A DNA stretch of 64,000 nucleotides from Delphinapterus leucas. Its lineage: Eukaryota; Chordata; Mammalia; Artiodactyla; Monodontidae. Position 1 is the first letter of the stretch; each line of letters begins with the position of its first letter. The stretch lies in contig NW_022098069.1 of NCBI RefSeq assembly GCF_002288925.2, positions 69,458,758-69,522,757 on the forward strand, given 5' to 3'. Below, one piece after another: positions 1-12,864 of the stretch. The position numbers and the translations under genes were made by a program. Below the pieces are notes generated by a model, which ran no database searches, was not told the origin of the DNA, and saw nothing but the letters and a program-made list of their open reading frames with translations.

Positions 1-1024
1 CTGGCTGCCTCTTGTTTAGGGGTATTCAGTTTACAGTACGCCTTCACATAGGTGCTCTCACTTGCTTCGCACAGAGCTGACGAATAAGCGGCACTGCTGT
101 CACTAGATTCATCTGACAGATGAGGCCACAGGGCTCTGGGAGGCCAAGGGCTCTGGCCCAAGTCGCAGTGGGTAAGTCGCGTAGCAAGGCTCCTTTCCCC
201 CAGAGCATTTATTGCTGAATCAGCGCTAGTTTCCACTAGTGTTATGGTTGTTCCCACGTGACAGTCACTGTGCTTCGTGCTTCATGCACGTTATTTCAGT
301 CACTACTCGCTGCTACTGTAAGAGTTGGCATTAATCATGACAAAAGAGGAGTATGAGACTCGTGTCACCCAGTCTTCTTCTTGGAATCAGCACCTCTGGC
401 CCTCTTTAACCTCTAGCACTCTCACGGACATCACCCTGTGTTTCACTAAATGTTCAGACCCTTTCCCCTTTCCATCATCTTGCTTTAGCATAATATAGAC
501 GACAGAAAGTGAATGCGTGGGCACAAGACGTCTTGTCAGCGGAGGAGATTTGGCTGCCACAGGGATGCACAGTGAGGAGCTCTGAACCGTACACGTGGGA
601 AACCAAGCGCTGGGTGCAGCCTGGGATGAGAAGCGAGGAAGACACGAGCCATCTGTGGGCAGTGTGGCAGCTCCCAAGGGGAAGAGGCCAGTGTGAACCC
701 CAGAAAAGTCAGGGTCTCAGAGCCGCATGGCTCTGTGTTTATAATACCCTGAGGTTATTGAACACATTGCCCGGAGAAGCCTGTTCCATAAATCCACAAA
801 GGGAAGGGCCGCTCCGTTCTCAACTGGGGGTAATCTTTTTAAAAAATTTGTATTACTTTTTCAATATTGTTGCCACTGCTGCACCCTTGGCATTATCTGT
901 GAGCAATCCTGTGGACCTGGCAGACGCCGGGACCAACTTGCATTGGGAAATGCCACAAGTGGAAAATCTGAGTAAAAATTTTCAGGAAAATACAATAAAA
1001 TATTCCTGAGAGTTAAAATTAATC
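1..1024. other. Unique sequence, no gene recognised
   Basis: No coding exon, RNA gene or clear transposon was recognised. The frames open here (96 aa on minus, 166 aa on plus) have low-complexity, non-domain translations and overlap each other, as chance frames do. A stretch near 60-330 weakly resembles the 3' half of an antisense MIR, but too weakly to call. Confidence 0.5.
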
Positions 1025-1026
1025 AT

Positions 1027-1156
1027 GGGGACGTCCCTGGCGGTCCAGTGGTTAAGACTCTGCACTTGCACTGCAGAGGACACAGGGTTCGATCCCTGGT
1101 CAGGGAACTAAGATCTCACATGCCTGCATGGCGCCTCCCCCCTCCCCCCCAAAAAA
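1027..1156 (+). mobile_element. CHR-type SINE, short class
   Basis: A tRNA-Glu-derived head is visible: the A-box-like segment GTCCAGTGGTTAAGACTC at about 1052 and a B-box-like GGTTCGATCCC at about 1087. A C-rich then A-rich tail follows (1136-1156). This is the oldest-looking of the three SINE classes in the window, with counterparts at 17.9, 29.3, 31.5 and 44.0 kb. No clear TSD was found. Confidence 0.8.
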
Positions 1157-1159
1157 TCG

Positions 1160-4100
1160 CTTGAATATGTGTGGCTCATATTCTTGAGTTTAAAGTTAAG
1201 TTTCAAGGGGTGTCCCTTATAACATTCATATAAAAATTACCATTATGTTTGAAAGCTTCTATTTCAACTGATGTTGGGATTTTAATATTACTTCTAAGGA
1301 ATGTGATATATCAGAGCTACTACTGGCTCTTACATGTCTCAGCTTTTCCTATAAATGGGAATAAAAAGATACCTGCTAAGAGGTATGGATTCATTTTAAG
1401 TTATTGGTGATGCCCAACTAAACTATCATCATGAAGTAAAATGCATTATTATTCAGAAATATTGAAAGCTTAATAAGCGGAACGAGCTTGGTATCCTAAA
1501 GACCAACTGACTGAAAATCAATTGTCTTATGTGAAAATAAAGTGTTTTCTCTATGTGACTGGTTTCTTTTTGTGCAATAGGAAAGTTAATCTGGAATCAC
1601 TAAGATGGAATGTTCCAGAAATAGACACTGTTCGTGTATGTAGGGGCAGGGTAAACTCACACTCCCTAATTGAGTGGACAAGTCAGGGTTTGGCCAGGAA
1701 AACAGAAACGCCCCTTTGTGTCCTAGATATAAAGAGGTTAATTGAGAATTAGGAACTTACACAACTTTTGCAAGAGCTGGGGGTGGGGATGGTGAGGTGG
1801 GGTGCACCAGTGTGGAGCTTGTCAAGCTGCCCTCGAAGGTCAGAGGAGTTGACACTGAAGCCCACTGGAGCAGTTTTCAAAAGCTTGTCTGCAAGCTGCC
1901 GTACTTCCTGGGAATTTCTGAGACACTCTCACTGTCAGTCTGTTGGGCCAAGTGGGTGGTTCTCAAAGGCTTGCCTGTGCATTCGTGTGCAAATGCCTCC
2001 AGAGAATCAGAGAGCTGGCTTCCCCTTGCACATCTATTCCAAGCCCTCTCCAAAACTGCAGGAAGATTCCGGGGCAGTTCCTAGGCTTAGAAGCGGTTGG
2101 TGGTGGTGCCTACTTCTCTAAACTCTTGCAGAAAAATAAAATTTGATATAATCACAGAACAAAAATACACCCTGGCATGAGTTCATTCCTTCCTTCCTTC
2201 GTTCATTCAACAAAATGCGCTTTGAATAGTCAGGCTATGTGTTGTACGCTTGGAATACTTATCGTATAGAGACAGACTTAATCGCTGCTTATTCTAGTTG
2301 GGAAGACCATTAGCATGCAAGTAACCCCCGCAAAAAAATAGTATAGGTTTTGATGGTGTGAAGGACATAGGTGCTGTGGGAGGTGGCATTTTAGACTGAG
2401 TGGTGCACTTTCACATGTATTGTATTAGGCTTATCTGGATATATTTCTTACTTCCTCTGTGAGGTTTTAAGCCCTTGGGGAACAGGAAAACTAGCCTACT
2501 TATAATTTTACTCTTTACAGGTCTTGCATAGGAGAGTAGGCACCAAGTAATATTAGTTAGACAAAGGTGGGACACAGTTCAGAATTGCATACAGAGTCAG
2601 GAGGTTCCGGGCAAATCAGATGGGTGAAATGTTTTAGTTTTGTGTGTGATTCACATACTTATGAAGATAAGGGTTCATGGTAGGGATTGGTCACATATTC
2701 CTCTGATTCTTTTGTCAATTACCTGGGATCTAAGCCTTAACACCCTGGTTCTCAGAGTTCTGATGAAACAATCTTCCTTTGAGGGGATGAACTCCTCCAG
2801 TCTAACTGCCTGAAGGGGGCAGAGTCAAAGGTAACACGTTGATTAATATATTAGACTAGTATTCCATTACACTGGCATCCTAAAAGATGCAAGTGAAAAA
2901 TTAAAGCCTGTCACAAATTCAGGAGAATAAATATTTTTGTTTGAATTATCCCGATTAAACATCTGTATCCCATGCAGCAATTGACATGTTAGCGGACTAA
3001 TTGTGTACCTCTCAGGAGAATGACCCATGGGGCGAAACTTATAAATAGCATAGACGTAGGTTTGTTCAAGGTTACCTTTGGGGGATAATGTCAAAAGCCC
3101 ACATCTTCCTGAAAAGCAGATTATCTAGTGAATTATGCTAATTGTTTCTTCTCACCTCTTGTTTGAAAATGTAAATGAGATTTATAATCTCTTACTCTAT
3201 TTTATCAAAATAAAGGCAATCAGAAGGAGAAATATGCCAAGTTAAGTTTCACATCTCTTTGGCTATCTCTCCACAGAAACATATCCCAAATCATCTCTTC
3301 TCCCTGTGTTTGATTCTCCCTGGTAAGAAAGAAAGTCTTGGTACCCAAGATTGATTGGGAAGAGTAAGTTGCAAATTTTGCTGCTGTCTGTAAACAGATT
3401 GTTAAATGTGGCTAGTTAGAAGGCAGCTAATTCTGGGGACCTTTCTGTGGCTCACCATTTCCTCTTCTGCTTCCCAATCTCCCCAAAACTATTAATGGCA
3501 CATTTTGCCCCAGCCTGTGTTGTATCCAATGATAAACAGATGGATCTCAGCCACAGCATGAAGATGGGAAATCTGTTTGGGACAATATGTTTCATATTTC
3601 TAGCCAGCTGCCTCCTGCTTCCGTCTTCATAAGGTCTGCTAAAAATTTAAGATTTCTCATTGTGATCTGTGGAGTGTTCTCCACACCCCCCTTCCTCCTC
3701 TGCCACTATAAATTATTTCTCCAGTAGTGATTTATGTAGTGTCTTTAAGGAAGAAAGTCTGTGACAGCAACACAAAGAGAAAGATGCTCCGGATGGAAAG
3801 CCACACGAGCTCCCCCCATCCCACCAGGGTAGTGTCCCGGAGCATTAAACCATAGTTTTCTTTGATTTTTTGACTGTGAAAGAAAAAAAAAAAACTTATT
3901 CCCTCTCCCACATCCTTCTCCTCAATTCAGACCAAAGTGCATTTAATTACCTCTCAGTGTCATGTTAAGATGGGCTGATAATTATTACAGAAAAGATCAG
4001 CTTAGACACAAGAGCAGTGTTACCCGAGTAGGCCCTTGTGTCAGGGTCTGCATGTCTCTTTCAAGCATGTTGAACCATTTAACCTATCAATTTGGCTTCA

Positions 4101-4229
4101 CTTAATTTGTCTCTACTAAGTATATGATGGAAGTACTATGGTAAAGAAACATTTCTAGGGGATTTCAATATTTGAAAATTATGAATTGCTGTGTTTTTAT
4201 TTTATTTGCTGTGACAACCTATCAATCAA
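1160..4229. other. Mostly unique sequence, possible L2-like relic inside
   Basis: No exon was recognised. The part around 2185-2560 contains a CATTCAACAAA motif and a layout resembling an ancient antisense L2-like or other old mammalian repeat, too decayed to name. The stretch at 3930-4010 is AT-rich with several TAATTA-like homeodomain motifs, the style of a non-coding regulatory element, but that is inference only. There is a short A-run at 3881-3893. Confidence 0.4.
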
Positions 4230-4591
4230 AATGTTTATTGAGGGACTTCCCTGGTGGCGCAGTGGTTAGGAATCCACCTGCCAATGCAGGGGACACGGGT
4301 TTGAGCCCTGGTCCAGGAAGATCCCACATGCCACGGAGCAACTAAGCCCGTGCACCACAACTACTGAGCCTGCGCTCTAAAGCCCGTGAGCCACAACTAC
4401 TGAAGCCTGTACACCTAGAGCCCGTGCTCCACAACAAGAGAAGCCACCGCAGTGAGAAGCCCGCGCACCGCAACAAAGAGTAGCCCCCACTCGCCACAAC
4501 TAGAGAAAGCCTGCGTGCAGCCACGAATTCCCAACGCAGCCAAAAATAAAACTAATTAATTAATTAAAATAAATAAATAATGTTTATTGAG
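4230..4591 (+). mobile_element. CHR-type SINE, long class, with TSD
   Basis: The full-length long-class SINE body is about 4243-4578. It starts with the tRNA-like head (CTGGTGGCGCAGTGGTTAGG) and B box, followed by the repeated ACAACTACTGA body and an AATAAATAAATA tail. A 13-bp TSD, AATGTTTATTGAG, is found at 4230-4242 and 4579-4591, which fixes both ends. Confidence 0.92.
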
Positions 4592-5446
4592 TGCCATATG
4601 CTGTTGTGAGATCTACATCATACTCTGGAATGGCAATGATCACTTAGCTATCTATTAGATTCTTTTTTTCTGTAATGTATGTAAAGACCCACCCCTGCTT
4701 CGAGTTTAGAGCAGCGTTGAGCACACTGTAAGCAATTTTGATAGGGGAGTGTCTTATAGTATGGAGAAATAATCTTCCTTTATAAAGATTAATATGAGAA
4801 GCTGAATTTCCAATCAGGATAGTGAATAAACATGGAATTGGCACAAAGGGAAATAGTTTCAAATAGAAGACTTCAAATGCGGTGAAGTAGAAGAGCTGTT
4901 ACCTGAAGAAGGTCAGATGGTTGTCTGTCAAGTAGCCTCACAAGGTGGGATTTACTTTCATAAATTCATAACGATGTGAACTTGTAGGATCAGAAACTTG
5001 ACTTTATCACTGTGCTGAAAATGTGTTCTTTCTATAGAAGCTGACTCATCTGTCAAGCTCATAGAGACTGATGTATAATCACAATGTCAGTTTATTAATT
5101 TAGATTAAGAAATAACTTGCAGAGAGATCCAGATTCTCTTTATAGGTAGATATAGTTTTGTCATGTGATGCTAATAATACCCAGTTAATTTAAGCCACTG
5201 TAGATGATTTTTATTACTTTGCAACCAGATGTAATCTTGATATTTCTTGTTCTTTAGTCAAAAAATGTTTCTCTTGGATCTTTCCTCTTTCATGTGGATT
5301 TTCAGGTCAGCTGAACAAGTTAAATGCATATAAGAAGAGAACAATCTATTGTGATTTTTAAATTTGCATTGCATAGTATTTAAAGATTAATCTGGGGAAA
5401 ATAAATATATTTCTGATGTTGGTTGGGTATTCACGTCTATTAACAT

Positions 5447-5515
5447 TATATATATATATAAATATAAAATTTTAGGTATATTAGAGATATATATATAAAT
5501 ACAGATATATTTTCA
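5447..5515. repeat. AT-rich (TATA)n low-complexity tract
   Basis: Alternating TA dinucleotides with interruptions form an imperfect microsatellite just before the antisense L1M fragment. Confidence 0.7.
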
Positions 5516-6342
5516 AAATCATCTTATGTCTTTCAATAAAGTTTTCAAACTTTTTCATGTAGGTCTTGCTCATCTTTTGTAACATTTATTACAAAGTCTC
5601 TTAAATCGTGTTTCAAAAAATTACACTTTTTACTATTTATTGTTGGTGTATAGGAATGAAATTGATTTTTATATATTGTTACAAGTAACGTTGCCATCGT
5701 ATTGGTTCTGATAGTATATTCTGTATCAGTTTAATAGGGTATACTTTCTCTTAAATTTTCTATATAACCATATCATCGGCAAACCATGACTATTTTTTCC
5801 CTTCTGGCTGTGGTAGGGACATTTCTAGTCCATGCTTGTGTCTAAGTTTTCAAATTTAATTTTTCATATTTGTCTCTTCAGATTAAAAATCTCTACTGTA
5901 CCTGTAATGTCCCCTTTTAATGTATTTCTAATATCAACAGTTAAGACCTACATGTCCTTTTAAGTATCTACCTTAGATTATCCTGCATGTTTCGATATAA
6001 ATGACAGTACTTTTTCTTCAGTTCTAAGTACAATTGACCTTCGAACAACATGGGTTTAAACTGTGCGAGTCCACTTATACGTGAATTTTTTTCAAGAAAT
6101 ATATTGAAAAAATTTTTTGAGATTTGTGACAGTTTGAAAAAACTTGAAGATGAGCTGTGTAGCCTAGAAATATCAAAAAACAAATTAAGAAAAAGGTATG
6201 TCATGAATGCATAAGATATATGTAGATACTGGTCTATCCTCACATAGGCATGCGTGAGTGGTATTTAATATAAAATTAATAATGTGTTAGTTTTCTTATT
6301 TTACAACTTTGCTTTCAAAGAGTTACATTACCATGCGGTATG

Positions 6343-6396
6343 CCTCTCCCTCCCTCCCTCCCTCCCTCTCTCTCTCTGTCTCTCTCTCTCTCTCTT
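6343..6396. repeat. (TCCC)n/(TC)n polypyrimidine tract
   Basis: Alternating TCCC and TC units inside the Tigger-like element. The open frame over this stretch translates as P/S/L repeats and is not a gene. Confidence 0.9.
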
Positions 6397-6750
6397 AGCT
6401 GGAGAAACTGCATTATCAGCCTATCATCACAGGTAAGTGGTTTTAAAAAACATGTAACAATGTTTCCAATACTGTATTATGAATATGACTGCTATACTGT
6501 ATGGCATAAGACTTTTATAATGATTTGTTCATTAGTGTATAGGCTAGGCTACCATGAAGCAACCGTATTGATTACACTAGGCAGTCATATTGCTGCTTCT
6601 TCATTATCAACTCATGAATCATTATACCTGTAAATAAATATGAACTTCTTTTTCACATTATCTTTTCACTTTTGATGTCTAGTGTTAGTAATATGTATAA
6701 CATCTGCAGTGTTTTGTATCATATAAGACAATACTGATGTAGGTACTGGC

Positions 6751-6790
6751 AGACAACTCATCTTGCAAACAGACAATTCATCTTGCAAAC
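6751..6790. repeat. 20-bp tandem duplication
   Basis: Two adjacent 20-bp copies (6751-6770, 6771-6790) differ at one base. They lie within the Tigger-like element. Confidence 0.9.
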
Positions 6791-8137
6791 AAAGTGAACT
6801 TAACCGTATCGATAAATACAGTACAGTACTGTAAATGTATTTTCTTTTCTTTACGAGTTTCTTAATAACATTTTTTTTCTCTAGCTTACCTTATTGTAAG
6901 AATACAGTGTATGATACATATAACATACAAAATATGTGTTAATCGACTACTTATGTAATTGGTAAGGCTTCTGGTCAACAGAAGGGTATTAGTATTTAAG
7001 ATTTGGGGAGTCAAAAGTTATACCTGGACTTTCAACTGAGTGAGGGTTAGTACCCTGAACCTCCACATTGTTCGAAGGTCAACTGTAATTTTCTAGTTTG
7101 CATTGTGATTTCTTCTTAAGCCCATGATTGAGAACTATTTCAACCATGAATTTTAAAAATCACTTTTTTATTCCTCTAATTTTATATGTCTTCAGGAAAT
7201 ATGGTCTACCAGATGCCAAATCTTTCTTGTTAGTTAAGACTTACTTTGTTGTTCCATGTGAAGTCATATGTTCTAAATATTCCATTTGTGCTTGAGTAAA
7301 ATTTTTGTTTTTCAATTGGCAGATGTGGTGCACTAGATATTCATAAAATTTTTGATATCCTTATAGATTTGTTTTTAATAGCTTTTTTGAGGTATAATTT
7401 ATATACCATAAAATCCATCCATTTAAAATTGTACAATGTGATGATTTTTAGTAAATTTATGAAATCGTGCAAATATCATGATAGTAGTTTTAGAACATTT
7501 CTCCTTAAAAATATCCCTCCAGCCCACGTGCAGTGATCTCTGTTCCCATCCTGATTGATCTGTGTATCCTTCATCCACCAGTTTAAGAGAGGTATGAATG
7601 TAGGGTGGTTTTGTCAATTTCTCTTTGTAATACTGTAAATTTTGTTTTACACATTTTGTGGCTGTTAAGTACATACAAACTTAAAATTATTATATTTTGT
7701 AGGCAAAAATTTCACTTAACCATTATATAGTATCTATCTCTAAAAATTCCTTTTTTCTTAAAGCCTATTTTGTTTGCTATTAACCTAGCTACAACAACCT
7801 TCTTTGGATTAATATTTACTTGGTATATCTTTTTCATCATATTGGTTTAAATATTCATGTCTTTAAATTATGTCTGTTGGAATCAGCATATAATTGGATT
7901 TGGTCTTTTTGTCTAATTTGACAATCGCAGTCTTTTAACAGGTTAAACTGTATACATTCAGTCTGATTGTTGGCATATTTGCATTTATTTCTACATATTA
8001 TTTTATGCCTTTTATTTACCATTCATTTTTCTTTCCTTTTCTTCCTTTCCTCCCACCCCCTTTCCTTTCCTGCCTTTTTCACTTGACTGAACTTTTTCCC
8101 CAATTCTCCACCAATTCTGGTTTGGAACTGATGCCTT

Positions 8138-8235
8138 CTATATACATACATACTGTATATGCATATATATACTTGTGTGTGTGCGCATATGTGTGTGTAG
8201 GCATACAAATGCATGTGTGTGTATATATATAAAAT
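8138..8235. repeat. TA/TG microsatellite
   Basis: Mixed (TA)n and (TG)n tract inside the antisense L1M. Confidence 0.8.
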
Positions 8236-8637
8236 CCTTGAAAAGCCTACTTTTGCTTAAAGTTATCATCATGTAGCCTTTTAGTTCCATCTTGATTTTT
8301 AGTCTTAATCTACAAAGTATTTTTAAGATTTACACACATGTTTACCATTTCCTGGCATAAAACTATCTCTTGCATCTTATTTTTTCCTTCTGAGTTCAAT
8401 CACTTCTTTCTGAAGTACACATTTTAGAAGTTTTTCAATGAGACTGCTAATAGTAAAGGCTTTGATTCTTTGTGTGTCTGGAAATGTCTATTTCATCCTT
8501 ACTATTGAATAAAAATTTGGTTGGGAATAGAATCCTGAATTATCTGGTATTTTTTCTCAGCATGTTGAAATTATATTCCATTATCAGTTCACTTCTTCTG
8601 TTAAGAAGTCTGATAAAAGTCTATTTATCATTCCCCT

Positions 8638-8873
8638 ATCAGGTTTTTTGTTTTGTTTTGTTTTTTTCGTTACACAGGCCTCTCACTGTTGTGGCCTCTC
8701 CCGCTGCGGAGCACAGGCTCCGGACGCACAGGCTCAGCGGCCATGGCTCACGGGCCCAGCCGCTCCGCGGCATGTGGGATCTTCCCCGACCGGGGCACGA
8801 ACCCGTGTCCCCTGCATCGGCAGGCGGACTCTCAACCACTGCGCCACGAGGGAAGCCCCCCCATCAGGTTTTT
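8638..8873 (-). mobile_element. CHR-type SINE, short GC-rich class, with TSD
   Basis: The antisense SINE (body 8649-8862) starts on plus with a T-rich run and ends with the complement of the tRNA-like head (GCGCCACGAGGGAAGCCC). An 11-bp TSD, ATCAGGTTTTT, lies at 8638-8648 and 8863-8873. The body is CpG-rich, which points to a relatively young copy. Open frames of 66-140 aa on both strands here are SINE frames, not genes. Confidence 0.92.
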
Positions 8874-9950
8874 AATATCTGCTTGCTTTTATGATTTCCC
8901 TTTATCTAGATTTAATTTATATTTATTTACTCAGTTCAACACTCACCATGCTTTCTGAATGTGAGAATTTATAACATTTATCCATTCTGGAAAAGCCTTA
9001 GCCACTATGTCTTCAAATTTTACCTCTCGCTCATTCTCTCTTATATTTCTGGAAATCCTAGGATGAGTTTTTGCATTCTATATTCTGTGTCTCTTAAACT
9101 CTCATATTTTTAAATCTTTTTCTCTCCGTTGAATTCTGAGTAGTTTTTTATAGAGTCTTGTTATTTTAATGTTTTAAATTGTTTATTTTATGTCTGTAAT
9201 CAATTTAAATCTATTTACTTAGTAGTATCTTAGAGTTTTCCATTATTTTAATTTTGCTGTTTAATTCTGTTGCTTGTTGTGTTTGCTGACTCCCAAAGGT
9301 GATAGATTCCTTAAATATTTTGTGATTGTGAATTGTGTGAAATCATTTTCAGTAGGGCTCTATCTATGTGAATTTTATGCATCTTGAGTTGAGGGTGTAA
9401 TTTCTCCATAGAGTTTATATTTCCCCTGCCAGAGATTCCAGGGATTTAAAGGCTTGGGGGCAATTTGTATGTTAATTTTACGGTTTGGGGTTCTGAGACT
9501 ATATTGGAAGTATACAAACCCCAATTTCTAGTTATGTGTGATGTAGACTATTGGTTATTAATATATGGGATAGACCTTCACCCCCAGTTGAGCTAAACAG
9601 GTTATCTGCTGGCTAGTGGAGTTTTTAGTCCACCCAGATTTTCCAGCTAGTTTTATTATCTTTTTTTTCTCCTTTAATCCAAACTCCCACACTGACTGTT
9701 TCTGCCTGGAGGCAGAGACCCTTATTCACATTGTCAGCCCAAGAACAATGATGTGTCTGGAAGGCCCATTGCAGTATCCCAATTGGTCAATCACCGTGTA
9801 TCAATAGCTTGACCCTTCTTCCAATACTTCCAAACATGAGGATGCTGTTTAATTCCAGAGTAGTAGCCTCCTGGCCATGTTCTAGCCTGTGGCTCCCTTC
9901 TCCCATTCAATGATCACACAACACCTAAGATTAGTGTCTGACTGAATAAA

Positions 9951-10639
9951 TGGGCACTGTAGCCTAGCCAAGTTGACACATAAAACTGAACATCACAACT
10001 ATTTCCACGGGAGAGCTTGTAGGACATTACATTACCAAAGCAATTCAGTATACACTGGTAAGCAGGCAGTAGCATCACTGGGAAACTTAGTGATGTCTCT
10101 CTTCTAAAGGGGAGGCTTAATGAGAGGAGATGGCTTCACAGAACTGGATTCTCTGAGAGCAATGAAGATGACAGGATCTAAAATAATAGAGTTTAAGTGG
10201 TGATGCTGAACAAATCAAAAGCAGGGTGGTTGCAAGTATAGAAGAGTGGCAAGATCAGGGTGGCGTCCAAGGGCCTGCACCCACAAAGAGCAATGGAGAT
10301 GGTTAATACAACAGGGCATTCCAGGGCCAATATCAATGGAAAGTCAACAAAGATATGCTTAATTTACAGAAAAGAAATTAAAGGTGAATAATTATGAGGC
10401 TGAGGGGAACCACTCCAATAAAGATTACAATCCCTTTGCCAGTTTCCAGACCTGAGCCAGTTTTTTGACTTCTAACCCACTGACTCTATGGGGGGACAGG
10501 TCCCCAGGAGGAAGCACCCTGCAACAAGATGGCAAGACCACGTAGAGTGACTCCTCCTCATTCTTCCCCAATAGTCACGTACTACTTAGGAAACCATACA
10601 CTGAGGCAAGGGAATGCCCAAACCTCCCAAGGGCTGTTT
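9951..10639. other. Unassigned, probably decayed repeat
   Basis: The phrase around 9970-10000 (AAGTTGACACATAAAACTGA) resembles the 3' end of an old retroelement. The rest may be upstream internal sequence of the ERV-L relic. No gene was recognised. Confidence 0.35.
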
Positions 10640-12250
10640 TATACAGGATCCACGTTGACCTTGATATCTAGGGATTTGAAGTCATCATGACTCTCCTGTG
10701 AGAACAGGGGCACATAGTAATCAGGTAATATAGGTGCTGGCTCAAATCTGACCCGCAGCGAGCCCAGTGGTTCCATGGACCAACTAATGATCATTTTACT
10801 GGTCCCCAAATGTGTGATGTGCATGGCCATGCTTGGTAGTTCCTTGGTCTATGGGGTAAAATCTATTATAGTGCAGAAGGACAAGTGGAAGGCTCTGAAC
10901 TTACCACCTTTTCCGCCTCAGCCACAATATAGCATCCCAGAAAAGATGGCAGAAATTGATCTGACCCTGAAAACGTAATGGATGCAGGTGGGTGGTCTTC
11001 ATTCTACCTCCATTCATTTCACCGGTCTGGCCCTTACGATAACTAGATGGATCCTGCAGGATAACAGTTGATGTCCACAAACCAAACCATGTAGTAGCCC
11101 AAATTGCAGCTGCTGTGTCAGATGTGGTACCTTGGCTAGAGCAAATTAACACTCCCTCAAATATGTGGTACGTGGCCATTGATTTGGTAAATGTGTTCTT
11201 TTCCTTCCTTATCAGAAAGAATTAGAAACAGGTCACACTTTGAATGAACAGTATAGTACCGTGGGGCCCTAAGGCTGTGTTGACCTCTCACCCTCTGTTA
11301 TAATACAACTCAAAGAGGCTTGAACCATCTAGACATCCTTCAGAACATCACACTAATTCACCCCACTGCTGACATCAGCTAATTGGACTTGATGGTCAAT
11401 AAGTGGCAAGTATGTTGAAAATCGTGATGAGAAAAATTTCCTTCAAAAGATGGGAGATAAACACTACAGTGATTCAGGGGCTGGCCTTGTCAGTGACATT
11501 TTTAGGAGTCCAGTGGTCTGGTGCGTGCTGAAACAGCTTAATAGTTGTACCAAATTCAAAACAAAGGACAAATTATTGCATCTCACAGCTCCCATCACAA
11601 AGAAGGAAGCCTAATACCAAGTAGTCCTGATTGGGTTTGGAGGGATCATATTTCACGTCTGGCAATGCTGCTCCTGTCTGTATATTAGGTGACCCCTAAA
11701 TACCTCCAGCTTTGAGTGGGATCTGCAGTAGGTCCAGGCTGCAGAACAAGTGACCTTGCCATTTGGACCACATGCTCCAGAAGACCCTGTAATATTGGTG
11801 GAAGCTGTGGTGGGAATTGCCCTCGACTGAAGAGAGCCCTTGCCCTGACTGAAGATGCCTGGCTCCCTTGCATCAACTCAAGACAATTCTGAAGAGCCAC
11901 CCTAGTTTCAAAGCTTCCCCGTAGAGTCTGCTGAGGCCTTAGATGACACTGAATGGAAGCCCTACTTTGTCCTCTGCCTAGTCCTGTTTCCTTTTTTCCC
12001 TCCACAGATGTTGATCCTGAGAGCACTCCCTATAACTCTCTACATGCTAACCTCCATTTCAGAGTCAGCTTCTCGGGGAAACTTGAAGCAGGAGTAGATG
12101 CTAGCTGCTGCCTAGAAGAACCAGATCTGCCACTGTCCTTGCCAGAAGATCTGATATCTGTGTGTATGGCCACCACCTCACACTGCTACATCCAAATCTC
12201 AGGTTGGGGTGACTGCTTGGAGAAACTGTAGTTAAAGAGAGTCTTGTAAA
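10640..12250 (+). mobile_element. Degenerate ERV-L internal region (pol remnant), sense
   Basis: The plus strand shows a heavily decayed endogenous retrovirus of the ERV-L class. The best-supported part is about 11060-11870, whose broken frames follow the order of reverse transcriptase then RNase H. Many stops and frameshifts interrupt it, and no continuous frame exceeds about 110 aa. No LTR was identified at either end. The part before 11060 and after 11900 is assigned by position only. Confidence 0.6.
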
Positions 12251-12309
12251 TTTAGTATTTAGCCTTCCATCCTAGAAAAGGGTTTGAATGGATTTCAGTT
12301 GGGTGAGAC

Positions 12310-12860
12310 AATTTACAGTATCTGCCATAGTCTATCCCTATATTATTAAACACCTATTTATCTTCCCATACGTAAACATCCAAATGATAATAGCAAGAGC
12401 AACATGCTCCTGACCGACGGAATGCAATGATTTCTCTTACAAATGCACCCTCACCCTCTCCACAAAAGGGGGGAGGAAAAAAGCCAATCACCACACCTAC
12501 TCTGAGTGACGTTCATTTCTACTTTAATTCAGTCACAATCCCATTTGCTTCCTATAGCATAGGAGATAAATTATAAAATTATCTATCTAAGAAAATGGGG
12601 AAAGGGAGATGGATAAAAAAATTAGGAAGAAAATAATGAAGTGAAACCATCCTCTTATTTTTCTTTGGTCATAAGTTTGTTACCAACTTTTATACTTTCT
12701 TTCCCCTACTAATCATTCCATTTTTCTCTGCTTTCATGTAGCATCTCATCTGGTTGGAGTCCTTTCTCTGGTGCTCCAACCATATTTTTCATGCTTGAGA
12801 AGTCTGAGGTCTTGGTGATACTGCTTATATGGGGTTGCTGTAGTCTTTGAGGGATACTTC
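12310..12860. other. Unique or unrecognised sequence
   Basis: Nothing recognisable: no exon-like frame, and no tRNA, microRNA-like hairpin or clear repeat signature was seen. Confidence 0.4.
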
Positions 12861-12864
12861 TTTC

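Larger units (their letters stand above)
6029..7087. mobile_element. Tigger-like (TcMar) DNA transposon with intact termini
   Basis: Terminal inverted repeats of 19 bp lie at 6031-6049 and 7067-7085 (pattern CARTTGACCTTCGAACAAY) and are flanked by TA on both sides (6029-6030 and 7086-7087), the target duplication of Tc1/mariner elements. The 1055-bp body has no transposase frame. It includes a polypyrimidine microsatellite and a 20-bp tandem duplication. It sits inside the antisense L1M, so it inserted later. The family name (Tigger group) comes from remembered similarity, but the TIR and TA structure is seen directly. Confidence 0.8.
5515..9950 (-). mobile_element. Old L1M fragment, antisense, interrupted
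   Basis: The plus strand reads as the reverse complement of an ancient L1, recognised by landmark phrases from ORF2 (about 5520-5900 and 7100-8000) through ORF1 and 5' UTR-like sequence (8230-9950). The reading frames are destroyed. It is broken by a Tigger-like transposon (6031-7085), by what looks like another L1 3'-end piece (about 7378-7590), by a low-complexity tract and by a SINE (8649-8862). The 5' part beyond 9300 is assigned only loosely. Confidence 0.65.

Noticed and set aside
4243..4330. tRNA-like A and B boxes
   Set aside because: They belong to SINE heads. No cloverleaf with an intact anticodon arm and acceptor stem can be drawn, so no tRNA genes are called.
6340..6633. 97-aa frame starting with P/S/L repeats
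   Set aside because: It is made by the polypyrimidine microsatellite inside the Tigger-like element.
8472..8958. Open frames of 66-140 aa at 8.6 kb, and similar ones at 14.3, 19.1, 21.5, 27.5, 29.2, 46.3 and 60.6 kb
   Set aside because: All lie in CHR-type SINEs and repeat with near-identical translations, so they are repeat frames.
12120..12170. Possible duplicate of 18490-18540 (shared CCAGAAGATCTGAT)
   Set aside because: The match does not extend beyond short AGATCT-containing words, so it is probably coincidental.
10775..12231. Several 60-110 aa frames as small genes
   Set aside because: They overlap a decayed ERV-L pol region in differing frames and strands.
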